From Sphingobium sp. (GTDB taxonomy: Bacteria > Pseudomonadota > Alphaproteobacteria > Sphingomonadales > Sphingomonadaceae), in NCBI GenBank assembly GCA_020051025.1, contig JAGVJS010000325.1, positions 1 to 22,918 on the forward strand: a stretch of DNA of 22,918 nucleotides. Direction: 5' to 3'. The translations under genes were made by a program, and so were the position numbers. Shown here piece after piece: positions 15,103 through 22,547 of this stretch (position 1 is its first letter; every line of letters begins with the position of its first letter). The notes under the pieces were generated by a model. That model did not search any database, was not told the origin of the DNA, and worked only from the letters and a program-made list of their open reading frames with translations.

Positions 15103-15390
15103 CTACTGGTCGGACAGGACTTCCGCTTCTTCTGCCGGGGCCTTTTCCGGGGCGGGCTTGGTCGGCGCACTGCTGTTGCCTGCGCTGTTGTTGTCGGGCA
15201 GGGCGACGGCGGTGCCTTCGCTCTGTACGCCGTCCAGATCGGTCATGGCGTCGGTCGCAGTGCCGTCCACCACTTCCATATCCTTCATCTGCACCTTGTT
15301 GCCGGCCTCTTCCTTGCCGCCGCATGCCGCCAGCGGCAGGGTCGCGGCGATCAGGGTCAGGGTAAAGAACGTCTTTGCGTCAAAACGCAT
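15103..15390 (-). CDS. Small acidic putative lipoprotein (95 aa)
   Basis: The product is 95 residues. A lipoprotein signal peptide is evident: RFDAKTFFTLTLIAATLPL then LAAC with Cys23 as the acylated residue, followed by GGKEE, so there is no Asp at +2 and outer-membrane sorting is expected. The mature part is low-complexity and acidic (Asp, Glu, Ala, Pro, Ser), with PTKPAPEKAPAEEAEVLS at the end. No domain is recognised. ATG 15390 is chosen because AAGGAG lies just upstream on this strand; a longer reading to 15447 adds residues ahead of the signal peptide and is rejected. It lies between lipB and the secreted-protein gene, all on the same strand. Confidence 0.75.
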   Translation of the reverse strand: MRFDAKTFFTLTLIAATLPLAACGGKEEAGNKVQMKDMEVVDGTATDAMTDLDGVQSEGTAVALPDNNSAGNSSAPTKPAPEKAPAEEAEVLSDQ

Positions 15391-15449
15391 CCGGGTCTCC
15401 TTAAACGATGGGTGCCCGGCAATTCCCCCGCCCGGCGAAAGCGGCAAAC

Positions 15450-16157
15450 CTAACGGCCTGTGTCACATTCCTCAACCCCTGTACCGCAGCGTTTGAGGTG
15501 GCCGAGGAAGGCGGAGAAATGAGCCTTGAGCGCGGCATCCAGTGCGGCCATCGACGCATTGCCGCCAAGGGCCGCAATGCTGGTGACAGGATATTCGCTG
15601 ATGCCGCACGGTACGATGCCCCCGAAATGGGACAGGTCGGGATCGACGTTGATTGAGAAGCCATGCAGCGTGATCCAGCGCCGCACGCGGATACCCAGCG
15701 CGCCGATCTTGGCTTCCCGTCCTTGCGGGTCGTCGGTCCAGATGCCGATCCGGCCTTCCGCGCGGCGAGCGGAAATACCAAGATCACCCAACGCGGCAAT
15801 CATCCAGCCCTCCAGATGATGCACGAAATTGCGGACGTCCTTGCCCCGTTCCCGCAGGTCGATGTTGAGATAGCCGATCCGTTGGCCCGGTCCATGATAA
15901 GTATAGCGCCCGCCGCGCCCGGCATCATGGACCGGAAAGCGCGGGTCGAGCAGTTCGGCCGGATCGGCGCTGGTCCCGGCAGTATAGAGCGGGGGGTGCT
16001 CCAGCAACCAGACTCGTTCCTGCGATTCGCCTTCATAAATGGCGGCCGCCCGTGCCTCCATCTCCGCCAGTGCGCTGGGATAATCGACCAGACCGGGATC
16101 GATTCGCCATTCGACGGAGGCGGGGAAGGGCGGATGATCGGAAGAAACATCGGACAT
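15450..16157 (-). CDS. lipB: Octanoyl-[acyl carrier protein]-protein N-octanoyltransferase LipB
   Basis: The product is 235 residues. LipB moves the octanoyl group from acyl carrier protein to lipoyl-domain proteins such as pyruvate dehydrogenase E2, before LipA inserts sulfur. Family motifs: [16 protein letters not shown] (about residues 49-64), [13 protein letters not shown] (80-92), [16 protein letters not shown] with the catalytic Lys150, TLHGFSINV, and GGIVPCGI with the catalytic Cys184. Residue pair Lys150/Cys184 is intact. The start ATG 16157 diverges from the membrane-protein gene at 16236 with a 78-base gap. The 59 bases to the downstream lipoprotein gene on this strand make cotranscription possible. 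Confidence 0.95.
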   Translation of the reverse strand: MSDVSSDHPPFPASVEWRIDPGLVDYPSALAEMEARAAAIYEGESQERVWLLEHPPLYTAGTSADPAELLDPRFPVHDAGRGGRYTYHGPGQRIGYLNIDLRERGKDVRNFVHHLEGWMIAALGDLGISARRAEGRIGIWTDDPQGREAKIGALGIRVRRWITLHGFSINVDPDLSHFGGIVPCGISEYPVTSIAALGGNASMAALDAALKAHFSAFLGHLKRCGTGVEECDTGR

Positions 16158-16170
16158 GGGGCGCTTCCTT

Positions 16171-16197
16171 GACTTGGGCGGACCGAGCGATCAAGTC
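16171..16197. promoter_or_regulatory. Inverted repeat in the lipB/membrane-protein divergent region
   Basis: GACTTG (16171-16176) and CAAGTC (16192-16197) are 6-bp inverted repeats 15 bases apart in the 78-base region between two divergent genes. This is a possible operator, but short enough to be chance. No confident -10/-35 pair was found. Confidence 0.25.
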
Positions 16198-16235
16198 TCG
16201 CGCCGCATTTTCAGCATGAGGCAGGCAGCATAGAT

Positions 16236-17027
16236 ATGGCGACAATGTCGATCGGCAAGGCGTGGGAGGAGGCGGTGGCCTTCGTCGCACGCGAAGCGAC
16301 CTTGCTGTTCCCGGTGGCCTTGCTGTTCGTGGCGCTGCCCGGCCTCATCCTGCAGGAAATGATGCCGCCCGAATTGCAGGCCTGGTTTGCCCAGCCCAAG
16401 CCGGATGCGATTCCTTCCATGCCACCGGGCTTTGGGTTGGCGATGCTGCTGACCATCGTCATGATCTGGTTCGGCTCGCTCGCTTTGTTCGCGCTCGCGC
16501 TGCGTCCTGGCATCAGCGTGGGGGAAGCCTTGCGCCTCAGCTTCGCGCGCCTGCCCGTGCTGATCGGGACGGCGTTGGTCGTGGTCGGCGCTGTGGCCGG
16601 CCTCTTTCTGGCGGCGGCGCTGGTGGGCGTGGTCTTCTCGTTCGCTTCGAAGCAACTGGCCGCGGCCGCAGGCCTGCTGCTTGGCTTCGGCCTGGCCGGT
16701 CTCATCTTCTTCGCCAGCATCCGCCTGGTGCTGCTTAACCCGGTGGTGATCGACGGCCGTGTCGGCGTGATTGAATCGCTCCGCCGTGCCTGGACGCTGA
16801 CCCGTGGCTATTTCTGGCGCCTGTTCGGCTTCCTCCTCATCGTCATGTTGCTGTCCACCATCGCCGGATCGGCGGCCCAGGCGATCATCGGCTCGCTGGT
16901 CGGCCTTGCGAGCGGTGCGGAAGGAGCCCGTTTCGCCGGCGGCCTTGCTGGTGCGGCTGTGTCCAGCGTGGCGCAGGTCTATATGCTGGTGATGCTGGCC
17001 CGCCTCTATCGTCAGGCGGCGGGTTGA
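16236..17027 (+). CDS. Polytopic membrane protein, GDPD-associated membrane-domain type
   Basis: The product is 263 residues with about five to six membrane helices: near 22-41, 68-90, 108-135, 142-162, 190-215 and 228-255. The segment LLNPVVIDGRVGVIESLRRAWTLT (about residues 169-192, shown in part as VVIDGRVGVIESLRRAW) followed by GYFWRLFGFLLIVMLL is the hallmark of the glycerophosphoryl-diester phosphodiesterase membrane domain and YciC-like family. These proteins have no proven reaction on their own. It is divergent from lipB and converges on a GNAT gene, overlapping its 3' end by 16 bases. ATG 16245 is an alternative start. No transporter or enzyme motif was seen. Confidence 0.7.
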   Translation: MATMSIGKAWEEAVAFVAREATLLFPVALLFVALPGLILQEMMPPELQAWFAQPKPDAIPSMPPGFGLAMLLTIVMIWFGSLALFALALRPGISVGEALRLSFARLPVLIGTALVVVGAVAGLFLAAALVGVVFSFASKQLAAAAGLLLGFGLAGLIFFASIRLVLLNPVVIDGRVGVIESLRRAWTLTRGYFWRLFGFLLIVMLLSTIAGSAAQAIIGSLVGLASGAEGARFAGGLAGAAVSSVAQVYMLVMLARLYRQAAG

Positions 17028-17608
17028 TCCAACAACGGCACATGCGGCGCGGCCTCGCGCGGTAATATGCCGGCCAGTCGCGGATCGGCGAAGGTTTCGA
17101 TTTCCCGGCCATAGGGGGTGAATCCTGAGCGGATATAGAAGCCCAGCGCGGCCGGGCTGTCCAGTGTGCAGGTATGGACCCAGAAACGGTCCACGCCCTT
17201 GCGCCAGGCGAGCGACTTGGCCTGCGCCATCAGCCAGCGACCCAGGCCCTTGCCGTTCAGTTCCGGCACCAGCCCGAAGAAGCTCAGTTCACAATTGGGC
17301 AGCGATCGGAAATCCAGTTCCAACAGGCCGACTTCGGTGCCGCGCGGGTCAGTGACGGCATAGACCTCCACTGCGGGGGCGTGCAGGATTGCAGTCAGAT
17401 CCGAATCGGCCATCACCAGGCGCGAAAACCACAGCCATGGCGCGCCCACGCGGCGGAACAGTGTGCGATAGGCGCCAGGGTCGGGCTGCTTCCATGGCGC
17501 CAGCCGCAGTGGCGCTGGCGGCACAGGTGCCGGTTTCGGTCGCTCCAGCATTTCCAGATGGGTGACGATCGTTGCCACCATGCCGGGTTCGATCGAAATG
17601 AACGGCAT
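17012..17608 (-). CDS. GNAT family N-acetyltransferase
   Basis: The product is 198 residues. The GNAT fold is shown by VEVYAVTDPRGTEVGLLELD (beta strands 2-4), ELSFFGLVPELNGKGLGRWL with the acetyl-CoA pyrophosphate loop NGKGLG at 118-123, and the late LDSPAALGFYIRSGFTPYGR typical of motif B. The substrate cannot be read. Its ATG (17608-17606) overlaps the hemF stop by one base (TGATG), so it is coupled to hemF as the last gene of the trmL-hemF-GNAT operon. The 3' end overlaps the convergent membrane-protein gene by 16 bases. Confidence 0.85.
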   Translation of the reverse strand: MPFISIEPGMVATIVTHLEMLERPKPAPVPPAPLRLAPWKQPDPGAYRTLFRRVGAPWLWFSRLVMADSDLTAILHAPAVEVYAVTDPRGTEVGLLELDFRSLPNCELSFFGLVPELNGKGLGRWLMAQAKSLAWRKGVDRFWVHTCTLDSPAALGFYIRSGFTPYGREIETFADPRLAGILPREAAPHVPLLDQPAA

Positions 17609-18498
17609 CAGTTCCAGCTCGCCATCGGCGGCAGGCTCATCAGGATCGCGTCTATGTTGCCGCCAGTCTTGAGGCCGAACAGCGTGCCGCGATCATGCAC
17701 CAGATTGAATTCGGCATAACGGCCGCGCCATTCGAGCATGGTGCGGCGGTCCGCATCGCTCCATGGCTCGCCCATGCGGCGCCGTACGATTGGCGGGAAA
17801 GCGTCGAGGAAGGCATTGCCGACTGCACGAGTGAAGGCGAAGTTTGCGTCGAACGCGGCATCGTCTGCGCATTCCAGATGGTCGTAGAAGATGCCGCCGA
17901 CACCACGATGCACATTGCGATGGGGAATGAAGAAATATTCATCGGCCCATGCTTTGAACCGGGAATAATAGCTCGCGTCGTGTGCCTCGCAGGCGCCCTT
18001 CAGCACATCATGGAAATGGGCCGTGTCCTCCTCGCGTGGCAGCGGCGGATTGAGGTCGGCGCCGCCGCCGAACCAGCTTTTCGTTGTCACCAGATAGCGG
18101 GTGTTCATGTGCACGGCGGGCACATGCGGATTGGCCATATGCGCGACCAGGCTGATGCCGGTGGCGAAGAATGCGGGATTGTCAGCTGCGCCGTTTATGG
18201 TCTGGGCGAAGGCGGGGGCGAACTCGCCTCCGACCGTCGACACATTGACGCCGACCTTTTCGAAGACCTTGCCCTTCATCACGCCCCGCACGCCGCCTCC
18301 GCCTTCACCGGGCGCCTGCCCTTCGGCTTCGCGGTCCCAGGCCGTGAAATCGAAGCAGGCATCGCTGCCTGCTTCCCGCTCGATCGCCTCAAACTCGGCG
18401 CAGATCCGGTCGCGGAGCGATTCGAACCAGCCACGCGCCGCTTGCTGCCGAGCATTCAGGGCAAAAGGCACGGTGGGAATCGGGTTACTGGCGGTCAT
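17608..18498 (-). CDS. hemF: Oxygen-dependent coproporphyrinogen III oxidase
   Basis: The product is 296 residues. HemF decarboxylates two propionates of coproporphyrinogen III to vinyls using oxygen, giving protoporphyrinogen IX for haem. Recognisable stretches are GGVRGVMKGKVFEKVGVNVS (about 68-87), ATGISLVAHMANPHVPAVHMNTRY (partly quoted as VAHMANPHVPAVHMNTRY, with His120, His125 and His130), WFGGGADLNPPLP, HFHDVLKGACEAHD, and EYFFIPHRNVHRGVGGIFYD (His193). These include the conserved His residues of the family. The ATG overlaps the trmL stop by four bases (ATGA at 18498-18495), so translation is coupled. The next gene, GNAT, starts at its stop. Haem supply fits with the nearby bc1 operon, but that is context only. 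Confidence 0.95.
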   Translation of the reverse strand: MTASNPIPTVPFALNARQQAARGWFESLRDRICAEFEAIEREAGSDACFDFTAWDREAEGQAPGEGGGGVRGVMKGKVFEKVGVNVSTVGGEFAPAFAQTINGAADNPAFFATGISLVAHMANPHVPAVHMNTRYLVTTKSWFGGGADLNPPLPREEDTAHFHDVLKGACEAHDASYYSRFKAWADEYFFIPHRNVHRGVGGIFYDHLECADDAAFDANFAFTRAVGNAFLDAFPPIVRRRMGEPWSDADRRTMLEWRGRYAEFNLVHDRGTLFGLKTGGNIDAILMSLPPMASWN

Positions 18499-18965
18499 TC
18501 GGGAAACTTTCCGGTCTGGCGAAGGGCTTCGGCGACGGCGATGCCGGTGGAAACGGCGATGTTCAAGGATCGAAAGCCCGGCGCCATCGGGATGCGGATA
18601 CGGATATCGGCCAGATCGCGCACATCGGTTGGTACGCCGGCACTTTCCGAACCCATTAACAACACATCGTCGGAGTGGAATTGCACCTCCGGCAATTTCT
18701 GTGAAGCATGGGCGCTCATCAGCAGCAGGCGGCGGCCCTGTGTCCTCCGGTCAGCGTCGAAGGCCGCGAAATTGGCATGGCGTGTGACGTCCGCGGATTC
18801 GCCATAATCCATTGCCGCGCGCCTCAGACGGGCGTCGGAAAAGGCGAAGCCGGTAGGCATGATGATGTCGACGGGCACCTGAAAACAGGCGGCCAGACGC
18901 AATATGGCGCCGACATTGCCCGCAATCTCGGGTTGGTAAAGGGCGATACGCATGGCCTGCGCCAT
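18495..18965 (-). CDS. trmL: tRNA (cytidine/uridine-2'-O-)-methyltransferase TrmL
   Basis: The product is 156 residues, the usual size of TrmL, a SPOUT-class SAM enzyme that methylates the ribose at wobble position 34 of tRNA-Leu isoacceptors. The knot motifs are complete: IALYQPEIAGNVGAILRLAA (about residues 7-26), VLLMGSESAGVP (101-112) and IRIPMAPGFRSLNIAVSTGI (about 123-142). Start is taken as ATG 18965; ATG 18953 (MRIALYQ) in the same frame begins exactly where most family members do and could be the real start, since no clear ribosome binding site precedes 18965. The gene overlaps hemF by four bases. It diverges from petA across a 194-base region. Confidence 0.93.
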   Translation of the reverse strand: MAQAMRIALYQPEIAGNVGAILRLAACFQVPVDIIMPTGFAFSDARLRRAAMDYGESADVTRHANFAAFDADRRTQGRRLLLMSAHASQKLPEVQFHSDDVLLMGSESAGVPTDVRDLADIRIRIPMAPGFRSLNIAVSTGIAVAEALRQTGKFPE

Positions 18966-19074
18966 AGTCGATCAAGAGCATTTGCAACAGACTAGGTGAT
19001 ATTGCGACTGGCAAAGCGGACGCAGTACGGTTATCACGCCCGTCGAACCACGCCGGGGGGAGGCGGGTCGACCC

Positions 19075-19103
19075 TTGGTCGAGTGCCCAAAACCCTTGAT
19101 AAT
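19075..19103 (+). promoter_or_regulatory. Candidate sigma-70-type promoter for petABC
   Basis: TTGGTC (19075-19080), a 17-base spacer and GATAAT (19098-19103) give a reasonable -35/-10 pair in the 194-base region between trmL and petA. Transcription would start near 19110, about 50 bases before ATG 19160. The match is moderate and the region was not otherwise informative; no clear trmL promoter was seen on the other strand. Confidence 0.4.
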
Positions 19104-19159
19104 CAGCGCCGGTAACGGCATTCCGGTGTGACAGGGAAGTCTTGCAAGGGTAGAGGTGC

Positions 19160-19726
19160 ATGGCGAGCGTTGAACAGATAGACGGTACGGGTCCATCCGG
19201 CGAAGATGGCGTACGCCGCCGGGATTTCATCAACATCGCTGCGGTCAGCTTTGCTGGCGTAGGCGCAGTCGCCGTGGTCCTCCCACTGATCGACCAGATG
19301 AACCCCAGCGCGGACGTGCTGGCGCTTGCATCGACCGAAGTCGATCTCTCTGCGATCCAGCCGGGTCAGGCCATCAAGACCACATTCCGCAGTCAGCCCT
19401 TGTTCGTGCGCCAGTTGACGCCCAAGGAAATTGCCGAGGCGGATAAGGTCGACCCGTCCTCCCTGCGCGATCCGCAGACGCTGGAAGAACGCACCGTTGA
19501 CGGCAAGAAGCAGTGGCTGGTGACGATGGGCGTCTGCACCCATCTGGGCTGTGTGCCGCTCGGCGCCGGTGAAGGCGAGAATCGCGGTGAGTTTGGTGGC
19601 TATTTTTGCCCCTGCCACGGCTCGTCCTACGACACTGCCGCCCGCATCCGTAAGGGCCCCGCGCCCAAGAATCTGGAAGTGCCGAAGTACAGCTTCACTT
19701 CCGATACCGCCATTCTCGTGGGTTGA
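19160..19726 (+). CDS. petA: Ubiquinol-cytochrome c reductase iron-sulfur (Rieske) subunit
   Basis: The product is 188 residues. It carries electrons from ubiquinol to cytochrome c1 in complex III. A twin-arginine motif (RRRDFI, residues 19-24) precedes the membrane helix (about 25-45), as expected for a Rieske protein that is exported folded by Tat and stays anchored. The cluster-binding boxes are complete: CTHLGC with Cys126, His128 and Cys131, and CPCHGS with Cys150, Cys152 and His153. By family rule, Cys126, His128, Cys150 and His153 hold the 2Fe-2S and Cys131-Cys152 form the disulfide. ATG 19160 has an AGAGG element just upstream. petB starts 11 bases after its stop. Confidence 0.96.
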   Translation: MASVEQIDGTGPSGEDGVRRRDFINIAAVSFAGVGAVAVVLPLIDQMNPSADVLALASTEVDLSAIQPGQAIKTTFRSQPLFVRQLTPKEIAEADKVDPSSLRDPQTLEERTVDGKKQWLVTMGVCTHLGCVPLGAGEGENRGEFGGYFCPCHGSSYDTAARIRKGPAPKNLEVPKYSFTSDTAILVG

Positions 19727-19737
19727 GGGGGACCGAC

Positions 19738-21030
19738 ATGAGCTTTCCTTGGGCTGAGCAATATACCCCCAAGCATCCCGTGATGCAGTGGGTCGATGAG
19801 AAGCTGCCTTTGCCGCGCCTCGTCTACAATGCGGTCGGCGCCGGCTATCCGGTCCCGCGCAATCTCAATTATTTCTGGAACTTCGGTGTGCTCGCCGGTC
19901 TTGCGCTGGTCATCCAGATCGTCACCGGCGTCATCATGGCGATGCACTATGGCGCCAATGACCTGGTCGCCTTCGGCACGGTCGAGCAAACGATGCGCGA
20001 CGTGAATGCGGGCTGGCTGATGCGCTACGCTCATGCCAACGGCGCCAGCTTCTTCTTCATCGTGGTCTATCTCCACATCTTCCGCGGCCTTTATTTCGGC
20101 TCCTACAAGGCGCCCCGAGAAATGGTGTGGCTGCTCGGCCTCGTCATCTTCCTCCTCATGATGGCGACCGCCTTCATGGGCTATGTGCTGCCATGGGGAC
20201 AGATGAGCTATTGGGGCGCGAAGGTCATCACCGGCCTGTTCGGCGCGATCCCGGTCGTCGGCGAACCGATCCAGACCTGGCTGCTGGGCGGTTTCGCTCC
20301 CGGTAACGCCTCGCTGAACCGCTTTTTCTCACTCCACTTCCTGCTGCCCTTCGTGATTGCGGGCGTCATCATCCTGCATATCTGGGCACTCCATATTCCG
20401 GGGTCGTCCAACCCGACTGGCGTGGAAGTAAAGGGGCCGCAGGACACTGTGCCCTTCCATCCTTATTACACGGCCAAGGACGGCTTCGGCGCGGGCGTCT
20501 TCCTGATCGCCTTCTCCATCCTGCTGTTCTTCGCGCCCAACTTCCTTGGGCACCCGGACAACTATATCGAGGCGAATCCCCTTTCGACGCCTGCGCATAT
20601 CGTGCCTGAATGGTACTTCTGGCCCTTCTATGCGATCCTGCGGGCTTTCACGGTGGACTTCTTCTTCATCCCCGCAAAGCTGCTGGGCGTGCTGGCGATG
20701 TTCGCGTCGATCCTGTTGCTCTTCTTCCTCCCCTGGCTGGACACATCGCCGGTGCGTTCGGGGCGTTATCGCCCGATGTTCCGGAAATTCTGGTGGATCC
20801 TCCTCGCGGATGTGGCGGTGCTGGGCTATTGCGGCGTCGCTCCGGCCGCTGAACCTTTCGTGATGATCTCGCAGATCGCGGCGGCTTATTATTTCGCCCA
20901 CTTCCTGATCATTCTTCCGCTGATCTCGCGCTTTGAAAAGCCGCTGCCGCTGCCCGGCTCGATCACCGAGGCCGTGCTGGCGAAATATGGCAAGACCGAT
21001 GGCGAATCCGCCGCGGTTCCGGCCGAATAA
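19738..21030 (+). CDS. petB: Cytochrome b of the bc1 complex
   Basis: The product is 430 residues, a full-length cytochrome b with eight membrane helices. Haem ligands are in two pairs 14 residues apart: His99 with His113 and His200 with His214, giving the low- and high-potential b haems. The Qo-site motif PEWY is at 290-293. [19 protein letters not shown] (about 147-165) is the strongly conserved Qo loop. The reaction is ubiquinol oxidation at Qo and quinone reduction at Qi, with proton release to the periplasm. ATG 19738 is preceded by GAGGGGG; the in-frame TTG 19723 has no support. petC follows after 14 bases. Confidence 0.97.
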   Translation: MSFPWAEQYTPKHPVMQWVDEKLPLPRLVYNAVGAGYPVPRNLNYFWNFGVLAGLALVIQIVTGVIMAMHYGANDLVAFGTVEQTMRDVNAGWLMRYAHANGASFFFIVVYLHIFRGLYFGSYKAPREMVWLLGLVIFLLMMATAFMGYVLPWGQMSYWGAKVITGLFGAIPVVGEPIQTWLLGGFAPGNASLNRFFSLHFLLPFVIAGVIILHIWALHIPGSSNPTGVEVKGPQDTVPFHPYYTAKDGFGAGVFLIAFSILLFFAPNFLGHPDNYIEANPLSTPAHIVPEWYFWPFYAILRAFTVDFFFIPAKLLGVLAMFASILLLFFLPWLDTSPVRSGRYRPMFRKFWWILLADVAVLGYCGVAPAAEPFVMISQIAAAYYFAHFLIILPLISRFEKPLPLPGSITEAVLAKYGKTDGESAAVPAE

Positions 21031-21044
21031 GGGGGTAGACAGAT

Positions 21045-21896
21045 ATGGTTCGCATTGGCGCATTTCTCGTCGGCCTCTTCTTCGCCGGCTGGCTGTTCAT
21101 CTCCTTCCTCGTAGGCGCCTATTCCTACGTGACGGAGCCACCTGCCAATACGGTGGAACATGAGTTCTATTTGGCCCCTAAGCATGTATCCTTCTCGTTC
21201 GACGGCCCTTTCGGGAAATATGACAAGCAACAGCTTCAGCGTGGCTTCCAAGTATTCAAGGAAGTCTGCTCTGCTTGCCACAGTCTGAAGTTCGTCGCTT
21301 TTCGCGATCTTGAGGCGCTCGGCTATAATGAAGCGGAAGTGAAGGCGATTGCCAAGCAGTGGGCGATCAAGACCCCGTCGGTCGATCCTGCCACTGGCGA
21401 GCCTTCGACTCGCGAGCCGATCCCGGCCGATCATTTCCCCAAGCCTTTTGCGAACAATGTCGCAGCGGCGGCGGCAAACAACAATGCGATCCCGCCGGAT
21501 CTGTCGCTGATGACCAAGGCTCGCAAACATGGCAGTGCCTATGTCTATTCGCTGCTGACGGGCTTCACGGATCAGCCGGCCGAACTGCTCAAGGCGTTTC
21601 CGGACGCCAAGACGCCGGAAGGGTTGCATTTCAATCCTTATTTCCCGAATCTCAATCTTGCCATGGCGCCGCCGCTGACGGCTGAAGGCCAGGTGACCTA
21701 TGGCGACGGCACCAAAGCGACGGTTGACCAGATGGCGCAGGACGTGTCGGCCTTCCTGACCTGGACCGCCGAACCCAAGCTGGAAAACCGCCATCGTGCG
21801 GGTCTGGCGACGATCATCTTTCTGCTGATCGCTACGGGTCTGGCCTATATGTCCTATCAGAATATCTGGGCGGACAAGAAAAAGGCGGCGGCCTGA
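21045..21896 (+). CDS. petC: Cytochrome c1 of the bc1 complex
   Basis: The product is 283 residues. An N-terminal hydrophobic segment (about residues 5-26) acts as the signal, with the haem c motif CSACH at Cys75, Cys78 and His79. The axial methionine is in NLAMAPPL (Met207). A C-terminal membrane helix (about 252-272, TIIFLLIATGLAYMSY) anchors the domain on the periplasmic face, ending in a lysine-rich tail. Cytochrome c1 takes electrons from the Rieske protein and passes them to cytochrome c. It is a separate gene rather than a petBC fusion. The gene closes the petABC operon; a long hairpin follows at 21932-21980. Confidence 0.96.
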   Translation: MVRIGAFLVGLFFAGWLFISFLVGAYSYVTEPPANTVEHEFYLAPKHVSFSFDGPFGKYDKQQLQRGFQVFKEVCSACHSLKFVAFRDLEALGYNEAEVKAIAKQWAIKTPSVDPATGEPSTREPIPADHFPKPFANNVAAAAANNNAIPPDLSLMTKARKHGSAYVYSLLTGFTDQPAELLKAFPDAKTPEGLHFNPYFPNLNLAMAPPLTAEGQVTYGDGTKATVDQMAQDVSAFLTWTAEPKLENRHRAGLATIIFLLIATGLAYMSYQNIWADKKKAAA

Positions 21897-21931
21897 ACTC
21901 TGGCAGGCTGCTGAGACAAAATGCCATATTT

Positions 21932-21980
21932 CATAGAGAAAGGGCGCGGTTCCTTGAGGGAGCTGCGCCCTTTCTCTATG
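21932..21980 (+). terminator. Long hairpin after petC, probable terminator
   Basis: Bases 21932-21947 (CATAGAGAAAGGGCGC) pair perfectly over 16 bp with 21965-21980 (GCGCCCTTTCTCTATG); six more inner pairs, two of them G-T, extend the stem. The 3' arm has the U-rich TTTCTCT after the GC block, so the inner GC stem plus that tract can act as a terminator, and the A-rich 5' arm could make it bidirectional. The 3' arm abuts the apt ribosome binding site GGAGG (21980-21984), so it could also hinder apt translation. Confidence 0.65.
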
Positions 21981-21988
21981 GAGGCCCC

Positions 21989-22525
21989 ATGAGCATCGAC
22001 AGCCTGACGGCCCTGATCCGCACCATTCCCGATTTCCCAAAGCCGGGTATCATGTTCCGCGACGTGACCACGCTGCTGGCCGACGGTCCCGGCTTTGCCG
22101 AACTGGTGGACCGGCTGGTCACGGTTGCCCGGCCGCTGGACGCCGACCTGATCGTCGGGATCGAGGCGCGGGGCTTCATCCTCGGCGCGGCGCTGGCCCA
22201 TGCATTGGGCAAGGGCTTCGTTCCGGTGCGCAAGAAGGGAAAGCTGCCTGGCAAGGTCGTGGGCATCGACTATGTGCTGGAATATGGCACCGACCGTCTG
22301 GAACTGCATGAGGGGCAGGTCCCGCAGGGTTCGCGCGTCATTCTGGTCGACGATCTGATCGCGACCGGCGGCACGGCGCTGGCCGCCGGCCAACTGTTGC
22401 GCGAACAGGGGGCAAGTGTGCTCATGGCGCTGTTTGCGGTCGACCTGCCCGACCTTGGTGGCAAGGCTGCGCTGGAGGCTGATGGCATCGCATCACAGGC
22501 CCTGATCGTTTTCGAGGGCGAATAG
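21989..22525 (+). CDS. apt: Adenine phosphoribosyltransferase
   Basis: The product is 178 residues, the normal length. It salvages adenine with PRPP to AMP in the cytoplasm. The N-terminus has IPDFPKPGIMFRDVTTLL, the Apt hood sequence; DLIVGIEARGFILGAALA holds the conserved EARGF; RKKGKLPG is the flexible loop; and VILVDDLIATGGTA (residues 117-130) is the PRPP-binding signature. LALEADGIASQALIVFEGE matches the end of the family. ATG 21989 is preceded by GGAGG (21980-21984) at a good distance. It follows petC after a hairpin, so it may be expressed separately; I saw no clear promoter in the 92-base gap, where the hairpin occupies most of the space. Confidence 0.96.
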   Translation: MSIDSLTALIRTIPDFPKPGIMFRDVTTLLADGPGFAELVDRLVTVARPLDADLIVGIEARGFILGAALAHALGKGFVPVRKKGKLPGKVVGIDYVLEYGTDRLELHEGQVPQGSRVILVDDLIATGGTALAAGQLLREQGASVLMALFAVDLPDLGGKAALEADGIASQALIVFEGE

Positions 22526-22547
22526 GCCGATAGGGCCAGTAAAGCAG

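Noticed and set aside
20889..22040. 383-codon open frame on the - strand opposite petB end, petC and apt start
   Set aside because: It spans three solid + strand genes and gives no recognisable protein.
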